Assembly (NCBI GenBank): GCA_017938625.1
Contig: JAGBBD010000003.1
Span: 1 to 35,929 of the forward strand
Length of the DNA: 35,929 bases
Reading direction: 5' to 3'
DNA from: Oscillospiraceae bacterium
GTDB lineage: Bacteria; Bacillota; Clostridia; Oscillospirales; Oscillospiraceae
Part shown: positions 1-8,800 of the stretch, one piece after another
Layout: each line of letters begins with the position of its first letter
Numbering within the stretch: the first letter of the stretch is position 1
Made by a program: the position numbers and the translations under genes
The notes under the pieces: model-generated
What the model was told of the DNA's origin: nothing
What the model saw: only the letters and a program-made list of their open reading frames with translations
Database searches by the model: none

Positions 1-257
1 AGGGCAATGTGGTCAGCTACATTGTGGATGGCGAGGACTTCGCCCTCTACGCAGGTACGACCTATAAGGTGCCCGTCACCAGGATCGTTCTGGCAGATGC
101 CTTCAGCCCTGTGACCGTGACCGTCTATAACGCAGACGACACCGTTCACGCTGCAGGCACAGACTCTGTGGAGAGCTACATTGCAAGAGCAGGGGAGAAC
201 GCTCTCAATGCAGCCATTATGAAGTTTGCAACTTCTGCTCTGAACTATCTGACCTAA
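1..257 (+). CDS. C-terminal end of a secreted modular protein (5' end outside window)
   Basis: The reading frame is open from the first base (first full codon at 3) to a TAA at 255-257, so this is the last ~85 residues of a longer protein. The GTG at 9 has no ribosome binding site room and is internal. The sequence matches the second half of the duplicated module found near the N-termini of the proteins at 2814 and 14839: the conserved core is a segment like RIVLADA followed by a VTVTVYNADD-type strand, DSVESYIAR and a final helix ending in ALNYLT. Here the module is the extreme C-terminus, with no anchor, sorting signal or membrane segment after it. Function is unknown; by analogy with its paralogs it is probably extracellular. 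A terminator follows directly. Confidence 0.75.
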   Translation, partial: GNVVSYIVDGEDFALYAGTTYKVPVTRIVLADAFSPVTVTVYNADDTVHAAGTDSVESYIARAGENALNAAIMKFATSALNYLT

Positions 258-260
258 AAC

Positions 261-288
261 AAAAAAGACCCCCTCGGGGGTCTTTTTT
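261..288 (+). terminator. Rho-independent terminator of the partial upstream gene
   Basis: A GACCCC stem (267-272), CTCG loop and GGGGTC arm are flanked by A6 upstream and T6 downstream, just after the stop codon at 257. The A and T tracts make it potentially bidirectional. The same 24-bp core recurs in the terminator at 22710-22743. Confidence 0.9.
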
Positions 289-290
289 GC

Positions 291-345
291 TTAGGTAATA
301 GGAAATAGTGAATAGGGAATAGGTGTGGTGTCGGCTCCGCCGACG
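291..345. repeat. Dispersed intergenic repeat: TAGGGAATAGG-type tract plus small hairpin
   Basis: An A/T/G-rich run of degenerate AATAGG units (291-322) is followed by a perfect GTCGGC-TCC-GCCGAC hairpin at 330-344. From memory, tracts of this kind are common between genes in Oscillospiraceae genomes. No coding potential is seen. It is the first of three adjacent repeat elements in this gap. Confidence 0.55.
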
Positions 346-363
346 GATTTCAAATTTGCTCTG

Positions 364-420
364 CACCAAAGCCTTCCCCTTGAGGGGAAGGTGCCGAACA
401 AAGTGAGGCGGATGAGGTGT
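364..420. repeat. Dispersed palindromic repeat (CCTTCCCCTTGAGGGGAAGG type)
   Basis: A perfect palindrome with 9-bp arms (CCTTCCCCT at 372-380, AGGGGAAGG at 383-391) is followed by GTGCCGAACAAAGTGAGGCG and GATGAGGTG. This composite resembles a high-copy interspersed element I recall from gut Clostridia intergenic regions. It is non-coding, and its role (REP/MITE-like) is not known to me. Confidence 0.6.
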
Positions 421-444
421 GTGCAGGCATTGTTGTAAATATCT

Positions 445-507
445 GCACCGGCGGTCTGGGGTCAGACCGCCCTACAAATTCATAGGGGACGGCGTCCGCG
501 ACGTCTA
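445..507. repeat. Dispersed palindromic repeat (GGCGGTCTG/CAGACCGCC type)
   Basis: A perfect 9-bp-arm inverted repeat (450-458 and 464-472, with the GGGT/C junction between) is followed by CCTACAAATTCATAGGGGAC and a smaller GGAC-GGC-GTCC hairpin at 487-497. This is a second family of mobile-looking palindrome in the same gap, with no ORF or transposase. Confidence 0.55.
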
Positions 508-594
508 TCAGCAGGCAGATAAAACATGAAAAAACTGTGGCGGCTTTTTGTTCCAAAATGTAAAAAATGTTCCAATTTTGCAGTCCCGCAGTCC

Positions 595-623
595 TTGACG
601 ATGGTGGGGAAAAAAGGTAAAGT
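595..623 (+). promoter_or_regulatory. Putative sigma-A promoter of the alpha-galactosidase gene
   Basis: TTGACG (595-600), a 17-bp spacer and TAAAGT (618-623) lie 27 bp ahead of the start codon at 650. Just upstream, TTCCAA occurs twice (551-556, 570-575) inside an AT-rich stretch and could be a regulator site; that part is speculative. Confidence 0.6.
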
Positions 624-649
624 ATATTCAAAGAAAAAGGAGGCGCGCT

Positions 650-2554
650 ATGTTCAATCTTAACAATTTCCTCACCGGTACCATTGCCCGTGAGTATTTC
701 CGCGGATGCGGCAGCTTTGGTGAGATCTGCGGCAATGTGGAGCGATCCGAAGGCACGATCGTCAATCGCGGTGCGGAGTATGAGATCACCTGCACCTATG
801 AAAAGGATGCCTATGGTGTTTTCACCCGCAAGGATGTGTTCCGCAACACTTCCGATCACCCCATCCGGGTCAATGCCCTCAAGTCCAGATTTGTGTTTGA
901 TGGCAGCGAATATCAGGTCTATACCCAGTTCAACAACTGGCAGCATGAGAGCACCGGCGCATGGCAGGAGCTGGTCACCTCTGTCAGCGTGGCAAGCGCC
1001 AGTACCAGACTGACCATGGGCGGTACACCTTTTATGGTTTTGTGGAACGAGCAGGCACACCGCGGTGTGGCACTGCATCTGATCCCCAATGGGAATTGGG
1101 AGATCCGTGCCACCAGAACAGGTGCACAGAGCAAGCACACCAATGTGGTGGTGGATCTGGGCCTGTCAGACTACGGTATGGATGTGCAGCTGCAGAGCGG
1201 CGAGAGTCTGGAACTGCCCGAGGTGCTGTGCTACGAGGTGCGCAATAAGCTTGACTGCGATTGCTGGAAGCTGCACAACTATATGCACACCCGAGCTCCT
1301 CGTAAGGCCATGCCCATGCTGTACAACACCTGGCTGTGCCGGTTTGACAATCTGGATTATGATGTGCTCATCCGTCAGGCGGAACTGGCTGCTGAGATGG
1401 GGCTGGAATACTACCTCATCGATGCAGGCTGGTTCGGCAAGGGCGCGGCCTGGAGCTTGAGTGTCGGTGACTGGAAGGAAAACCAGACAGGCGCGCTGTA
1501 TGGCAAGATGATCGAAGTGGCAGACAAGGTCCGCTCTCTCGGCATGAAGTTCGGCCTGTGGCTGGAGCCGGAGCGCGCTGTTCCCACGGCAGACAATCTG
1601 CGCGAGCACCCGGAGTATTACTTCAAGGGCGGCACGGAGGCAGAGCCTTATTACTTCCTGGACTTCGGCAATGACGAAGCACGGCAGTGGATGCTGCAGA
1701 TCATCTTCGATCTGATCGACCATTATGGCATCGAATACATCAAGGACGACTATAACGCCGACCTGTTCTTCGACCCCAAGCACACTTCCTTCACGGATTA
1801 TCATGCAGGTCATGCCAAGTTTATTCAGGCGATCCGTGACAGATATCCCAATATTTATCTGACCAACTGCGGCTCCGGCGGCATCCGTCTGGATCTTAGG
1901 AGCTATATGCTCTTTGACAGCGCATGGCCCAGCGACAATGAAAGCCCCTATATCGAGATGCGTATGTACCGCGATACCATTCTGCGTATGCCGCCTCAGG
2001 GCTTTGAACGTTGGATCGCTGCCCATTCCGTTGCGGATCTGAAGGATTTCTATCAGTGCTTCCAGGGAAGCAACTCCGGCAAGCTGGAGCGTATGGTCGC
2101 CTGCGGTGATGCTGTGTGGCATCATCTGGTGGGCGTGCAGGATTCCTTTATGCAGGGCTACATGACCGGCGGCCCTGTGGGCTTCAGCTGCGACCTGCGT
2201 CTGCTCAGTGACCGCGCCCGTGAGATGTTCAAGGAGGAGATCGCCCAGATCAAGGCAGACCGGGAATTCTGGAAAACTGCCGTTGCCAGAATCCTTACCG
2301 ATACCAAGACGGTCACCACCTTCCAGTACAGCGATGTAGCTCTGACCAGGATCGTGGTGCAGCTGTTCACCCACGAGACCATGCAGCAGACCTTCCGTGT
2401 CTACCCTGTGGTGGACGAAGCGGCAAGCTATCGCACGGCAGACGGTGCGGTTCTTACAGGCCGTCAGATCGCAGAGGAAGGTATTGGAATCGCCACTGAA
2501 ACCTGGCTTGACAACTGGCACGAGATGTTCCAGATCACGCTGGAAAAGATTTGA
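650..2554 (+). CDS. GH36-family alpha-galactosidase (melibiase), cytoplasmic
   Basis: The protein of 634 residues should hydrolyse terminal alpha-1,6-galactosides such as melibiose and raffinose-family sugars. There is no signal peptide, so it is intracellular. An N-terminal beta-sandwich (about 1-210) leads into a (beta/alpha)8 barrel with family landmarks: LYNTW near 222, LIDAGWFG, VGDW, FGLWLEPE, then IKDDYN at 364-369, whose second Asp (367) aligns with the GH36 nucleophile of the K-W-D-x-N motif. NCGSGGIRLD follows, and SDN at 428-430 gives Asp429 as the likely acid/base. The usual aromatic before the nucleophile is Asp here, an unusual substitution. It is somewhat shorter than the ~700-740 residues typical of many bacterial GH36 enzymes. 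The start is set by AAGGAGG at 637-643. It stands alone between its own promoter and terminator. Confidence 0.9.
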   Translation: MFNLNNFLTGTIAREYFRGCGSFGEICGNVERSEGTIVNRGAEYEITCTYEKDAYGVFTRKDVFRNTSDHPIRVNALKSRFVFDGSEYQVYTQFNNWQHESTGAWQELVTSVSVASASTRLTMGGTPFMVLWNEQAHRGVALHLIPNGNWEIRATRTGAQSKHTNVVVDLGLSDYGMDVQLQSGESLELPEVLCYEVRNKLDCDCWKLHNYMHTRAPRKAMPMLYNTWLCRFDNLDYDVLIRQAELAAEMGLEYYLIDAGWFGKGAAWSLSVGDWKENQTGALYGKMIEVADKVRSLGMKFGLWLEPERAVPTADNLREHPEYYFKGGTEAEPYYFLDFGNDEARQWMLQIIFDLIDHYGIEYIKDDYNADLFFDPKHTSFTDYHAGHAKFIQAIRDRYPNIYLTNCGSGGIRLDLRSYMLFDSAWPSDNESPYIEMRMYRDTILRMPPQGFERWIAAHSVADLKDFYQCFQGSNSGKLERMVACGDAVWHHLVGVQDSFMQGYMTGGPVGFSCDLRLLSDRAREMFKEEIAQIKADREFWKTAVARILTDTKTVTTFQYSDVALTRIVVQLFTHETMQQTFRVYPVVDEAASYRTADGAVLTGRQIAEEGIGIATETWLDNWHEMFQITLEKI

Positions 2555-2561
2555 ATAAGGC

Positions 2562-2598
2562 AAAAAGCTCCGGGATGCTATGCATTCCGGAGCTTTTT
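2562..2598 (+). terminator. Rho-independent terminator of the GH36 gene
   Basis: AAAAAGCTCCGG (2562-2573) pairs with CCGGAGCTTTTT (2587-2598) around a partly paired apex. It begins 7 bp after the stop codon and is probably active in both directions. Confidence 0.85.
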
Positions 2599-2700
2599 AT
2601 GCTTACAGAAGGCTTGTCTTGCGCCATGGAGCTTTTCAAGCGATATTGCGTCCGGAGAATCTTTCTCCGTAAAAGTTTTACCAAATTGCAGTAAATTCTG

Positions 2701-2737
2701 TTGATTTTTTCCAGTTTTGGATGTAAAATCAAACTGG
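2701..2737 (+). promoter_or_regulatory. Promoter with overlapping inverted-repeat operator candidate, upstream of the 2814 gene
   Basis: TTGATT (2701-2706), a 17-bp spacer and TAAAAT (2724-2729) form a good sigma-A promoter. An inverted repeat, CCAGTTT (2711-2717) and AAACTGG (2731-2737), begins in the spacer and ends just past the -10 box, so a bound dimer would block polymerase. The regulator is unknown; the TetR at 10649 and AraC at 22914 are the candidates in view. The leader from here to the start at 2814 is about 75 nt. Confidence 0.6.
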
Positions 2738-2813
2738 TATGTAATAATGGGATGGGTGTATGCAGTTGAGTGCGGCCTGTTCCGTATCATATTGAAAGAA
2801 AGGGAAAGTTACT

Positions 2814-5800
2814 ATGAAAACCATCGTACGCAAAGCATTGGCATGTATGCTGGCGGTTTTGGTGCTGTTTAGCGCCGCCTCCGTGGCATCTGCCGAAACT
2901 GCAGAGCAGATCAGCTTTATCGGTGCGAACATGGCTCTGGGCAACGAGCTTGTCCTGAACTTTGTCATTGACGCTGCCGATATCGATGATCCCGCTGACT
3001 ACACGGCTGTGGTGACCCACGCCGGCAAGACAACGGAACTGCCTGTTGAGAAGCACAGCACCGGAAATTACTGTGTTTCCTATCCTCTGGCTGCCAGAGA
3101 AATGGCAGACAAGGTCTCGGCCTATATCGTCAACGAGCACGGCGATATCGTTTCCGAAACCTACGAAAGAAGCATCAAGGATTATGCCCATACCGCTCTG
3201 GACCTGTCTGACGGCAGCAACAAGGCGATGGACGCTTTGATGGTGGAAATGCTCAACTACGGTGCTGAGGCACAGAAGTATTTCCATTACAATGAATCCA
3301 ACCTTGCCAATGCGGATCTGACCGAGGAGCAGCAGGCTCTGTGCGGCGATGCACAGCCCTGTGTCAACGCTCTGGTGGCAGGTGAGCAGTACTACGGCAC
3401 CAACCTGGCGCTGAATGACAGCATTCTGCTGAACCTGCATTTTAACCGCGGCGACGACGCTGTGGAAGATATGTCCGCCGAGGTGGAGTTTGAAAACTTC
3501 CTCGGCAAGCAGCAGACTGCACAGGTCGAAGTGCTGCCCTACAGCTCCACGCTTTGCCGCGTAAGAGTGGATCAGATCGTGCTGGCAGACGCCCGCAAGG
3601 ACGTCACCGTGAAGGTCTATGCCGCTGACGGCAGCCTCTATGGCGAAGCTGTGGATTCTGTGGCAAGCTATGTTGCCAGATCCACCGGCACCAGAATGGA
3701 TGCTCTGTCTGCTGCCATCATCCGCTTCTCCGATGCTGCCTACACCTATCTGCTGAACCGCGGCACCGAAGAAGATAAGCCCGATGTGGGCGGCAGCGCG
3801 TCCGGTGACGTTGTTGTTGATGCAAACGGCACTGTGAAGGAGTCCATCTCCCTGACCGATAACAACGTGCAGGCAACTGTCCCCGCCGGTGTGGCCGTGA
3901 AGGACGGCACTACTTCCCTGACTCTGTCTGTGGACACCGTGTACGATTCCAATGCCGATGTCTCTGTCAATGAGAATGAGACTGCCATGTCTCTGGACGT
4001 CCATGTGGAAGGTGTTGCGGAAGAGAACACCACCGCCATTCTGGTCAATCTGGGCGAGGTCCTGCCTATCGGTCTGAACATGGGCAATGTCGCTCTGTAC
4101 CATGTGGAAAACGGCGAGACTGTGGAAATGACCCGTGTGGCTTCTATGTCCGAACTGGACAGCCACAATGAATATTACTACGAGCCCACCACCGGTGAGG
4201 TCACCGTGGCTCTGGCTTCCTTCTCCGAGATCGTGATGGTCAACGAGGAAGCCAAGTGGGAAGGCGCAGTGGACTACTCCTGGTACGATGCTGCCGCAAC
4301 GACCCATACCATCGCCAATGCCGACCAGCTGGCAGCTCTGAGCGCCATCGTCGGCGGCATGGTCGGTCAGACGCAGGATTCCTTTGCCGGTGAGACCATC
4401 AACCTGATCGCCGATATCGATCTGGATGATGCCGAGGCAAATAACGATGAGAGCAAGATCTTCTATCCCATCGGCTACTATAACTCTGAGGGTACTTATG
4501 AGAAGACCGGCACTGCCATCACCAGTGGCTTCAAGACCTTTGAAGGCACCTTCAACGGCAACGGTCACACCATCGCCAACTTCTACCACAACACCTGGGA
4601 AATGAAGGGTGACCATGAGTGGTACGCAGCCACGGAGCAGTGCTACCGCGATGGCATGGGTCTGTTCGGTAAGGTCTATGGCGGTACCGTCAAAAACCTG
4701 ACCATCAAGAACTTCTCCTCCGACGGTGAGATCACCACCACCGGCTGCGTGGCTGCTTATGCAGATTTCGGCGCAACCTTTGAAAACATTGCCATTTTCA
4801 ACTGCAACCCCCGTGTTTATAACATCGGCAACGGCGGTATCGTTGGCTGTGTCGGCTGGTACACCAAGGCCGTGACCAACAAGCCTGTCACCTTCAAGAA
4901 CATCACCGTTGACAATACCAACAAGATCTCCGCTCTGTGGGGCTCCTGGGACGTGGCTTGCGGCGGTCTGGTTGGTCAGTATTATCCCACCAGCGGCCAG
5001 GATAGCTACGGCAATCCCAAGAACGGCGGCATCTCCTTCGAGAACTGCCATGTGTCCGCACAGATCGATGTCAACAATGACGTCTGCGCAAACTATCAGT
5101 ACTATGCCTACCGTTACGCAGGCATGATCATCGGCTCCGTCCGTGAGAATGAGACCATCGACGGCCATGTCTATCCCAAGATGGATGGCATCACCGCCAA
5201 GGGCTGTACGGTCAAGTACGGTGACTGGAACGACTATTACTACTGCGAACTGGTCGCCAACTCTCTGGCTTCCTACACCCACGATCATCAGTTCTCCCGT
5301 CTGGTCATTCTGGAGAGCCTTGACGAGATCCAGGCAGGTGACACCTGGCTCAAGACCGGCAACTACCTGCTCATCGATGGCGAGACCAAGACCTGCTATC
5401 ACATCGTGAAGGATGCCGAAGGCAATCTGGTCCGCCATATGCACGAAGACTCCGGCGAGGAGACCGTAAACGGCGAGACCGTGCTGAAGGAAGACAAGCA
5501 GATCGTCTATCTGCCTTTCGATCAGATGTTCACCGGCTACGGCTGGGGCGTTACCAGCAAGGGCGTCAAGGACTTCGAAGGCATCACCAATCTGGATATC
5601 AAGTACGGTGACGAAGATACTTCCGTGACCAAGTTTGAGTACGTCGGTCAGGAGTCCTACATCACCGGCAAGACCCTGCCTCTGGGCAACCTGTTCCAGA
5701 CCATTGCCGACAGCGGCGTGGCTGTGGACTATGACAATGTGCAGGTGTTCGTATCTCCTGCAGATGACACCAGCACCGTGAGCGCTGTTTATACGCCCAA

Positions 5801-8800
5801 CAAGTCTGTCTGGGGTATGGGAACACTGGCATTCTCCGGTCTGGGCAAAGCCATCATCACCATCAATGACTACTATTTCTGCACGCCTACTACGGTGGAG
5901 ATCGAGATCACCGAAGACAACAGCCTTGAAAATCCCACTGTTTACACCGTGGACTTCAAGCAGTTTGCCAAGGATATCGCGGCACAGGAACTGTGGAACG
6001 ATCTGCCCTATGAGATCACCCAGGAGTGGCTCGATGCCCATCCCAACGCCGATCAGGCAACCATGAGAGTTCCCATGTCTGCCGAGACCCGCTATGTGGG
6101 CCGCTTCTATGAGGCAAAGACCGCAACAGACAAGTTCCTCTGGGGCGACACGGAAAAGGCTGCCTATGACAGCATCGTGGAATACCAGAAGGCAAACTAC
6201 AACTGGTACTGGTACGAGCCTACCACCAAGCTGAAGACCGGTGAAAATGCCAAGGGTATGTTCGTCAACTATGCTGACAATATCACTTGGGGCATCTCCC
6301 TGTATACCGGTCAGCTGAACAACTCCAACGCCAACTTCAACTTCGTTCTGAATGTGGAGAAGGCAGGTGCCTACACGCTGGATATGACTGCTTACTATGA
6401 GGGTCTGACAGGCGCAGCCAACATTGCTGCCACCACAGGCGGCGGTTCCGGCTCCGGCTATCTGGATATCCTTGTCAACGGTAAGCATGCCGTGGATGAT
6501 TACTGCCTGCTCGGTACTTATGAAAACGGCAGAATCAATGCCACTATGTCCAACTACATGGCAACGGTCTATCTCAGAGAGGGCGAGAACATCATCTCCC
6601 TCAGACCTGCAAAGGATATGCACGGCACCGAGTCCCACCATCGCCGTCAGATCAATCTGGTCTCTATGACCTTCACCGAGGCCAACTGTGAGCATGAGGT
6701 CATCACTGACTACTACTGCGAGACCTGCGGCATGCAGTTCGTTCCCGAGAGCCACATCCTCATCGACTTCAAGGACTTTGCCAAGAAGGCGTCCAAGACC
6801 GATTGGTGGCAGCAGCTGGGTGCAACTGCCATCGATAAGGCAAAGTATCTGGGCTATGAGCTCAAGGCGATGACTGCTGAAAACAAGGCAGCTTACACCG
6901 CTATGCAGCAGTGGCTCAGCGAGAATGCCTGCTGGAACTTCAATGAAGAGGTCACCGGCTTTACCACCACGCTGGATCGGAAGCATGTCTACCTCAATGC
7001 TTCCGATGCCATGACATGGGGTCTTGCATACTACTCCACTTATTTCAACTGCGACAATGCCAAGCTGGGCATCACCGTCAATGTGGAGAAGGCCGGTCCC
7101 TATCAGCTGGATATGACTGCCTTCTATGAGGGCACCACCTCCAACTTCAACACCGATCAGGTCACCGGCGGCACCAGCAATCAGCCCGGTGTGGGCGGCG
7201 GCTATGCCGATATCTTTGTCAACGGCAGACTGGTTGCCGATGACCATGTATTCTATCCCCAGAACCAGCAGTCTGTCACCCAGAAGAGCACCGTTGCTAC
7301 CATCTGGCTGGAAGAGGGTGAAAATGACATTACTGTGGTGCAGGCTCTTGACCATGCAGGTAAGCTGGGCTCCACCTCCCGTCGTTTCATCTGCCTGAAG
7401 CACCTGGCTCTGGTTCCCGTGGAATGTGCCCACGAGACCGAGATTTATGAGTATGCCCGCGGCGAGCAGATGCTGAGCCATGTGCGCAGCACCGTCTGTG
7501 CCAATTGCTTCAAGGTGAGTGCCATCGATGATGGAACTTGCGTGGATGCCAACAGCGACTACTTCTGCGACAACTGCGGCGGCCCCGTGGTCGATACCAA
7601 TGAGACCTTCATGATCGGCGACGAAAATATGCTCCGCACCTTCTCCAAGCTGGTCGATATGGGCGTCAGCGAACTGAATGCAGAGCTGACCGATGATATC
7701 GCTCTGACCTCTGCTTGGGTCACCAATCTGACGGTCGATCATACCATCGGCTCTGCCGAAGCTCCCTATGCCGGTACGTTTGACGGCGCAGGTCATACCA
7801 TTTCCGGTCTGACCATGTCCTTCGGCAACGTCAGAGCATCCCTGGGCGACGGCAACAATGACAACGTCCGTGACTTCCGCCTCGGTCTGTTCAGCACCAC
7901 CGATGGCGCGACCATCAAGGATCTGACTGTGGAAGGATCTCTGAAGCTCTCCGGCAGACAGACCGAGTATTCCAAGGTCGCCGGTATCGTGGCATGCGCT
8001 ACTGATACCACCATCACCAACTGCGTGAACCGCGTGACCATGACCGGTAACTCCTCCGGCTCCTGGGCATACCAGACAAATGTGGGTGGTATCGTTGGTC
8101 TGGCTGACAGATGTACCGTTACCCGCTGCGGCAACGAAGCAGATCTGATCGTCAGCGGCCGCTACATGGGCGGTCTGGTCGGTCGCATCGCCGTTTCCGA
8201 TACTCCCACTGTGGTCTGTGAGAGCTACAACCTGGGTACCATCGATGGCTGCCGTGAGGTCGGCGGTCTGGTCGGTGTGGTCGGCGGCTGCACCAATGAA
8301 GAGACCCGTACCACCATCACCAACTGCTATTCCTACGGCGATTTCGGCAGCCATTCTCTGAAAACCGTGAACAAGCAGACTGTCTATGATTACAGCAATC
8401 GCTACTGCGGTGGTCTGTTCGGCTCTGCCGACGACGAGAACGTCTACATCGAGCTCAGCAATCTGATCATGAGCGGCAGCACCTTTAATGCGGAAATGGA
8501 AGGCCTGACCAATGCTGTTGTCCAGTCCTGGCCCTCTGCAGCATTCCCTGTCAGAGAGAACATCTGGTATGAAGAAGGCAAGGGCGTTGAAGTGAGCAAT
8601 GCCGGCGGCAACTACTGGGGAAGCGGTGTCTCTGCCGAAGATCTGGCAGATCCCAACTTCGTCCGCTCTCTCGGCTGCGAGTTCGTGCTGGTGGACGGCG
8701 AGACCTTGCCTGTTCTGGCATGGCAGCATGCCCATACCGAGGCAGCCGGTTATATCCACAACGGCGATATGACTCATACCGAGGCAACGGTCTGTGAGGG

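Noticed and set aside
1166-2563. Minus-strand 465-residue ORF opposite the GH36 gene
   Set aside because: It overlaps a well-supported enzyme with conserved catalytic motifs and has no start signals of its own.
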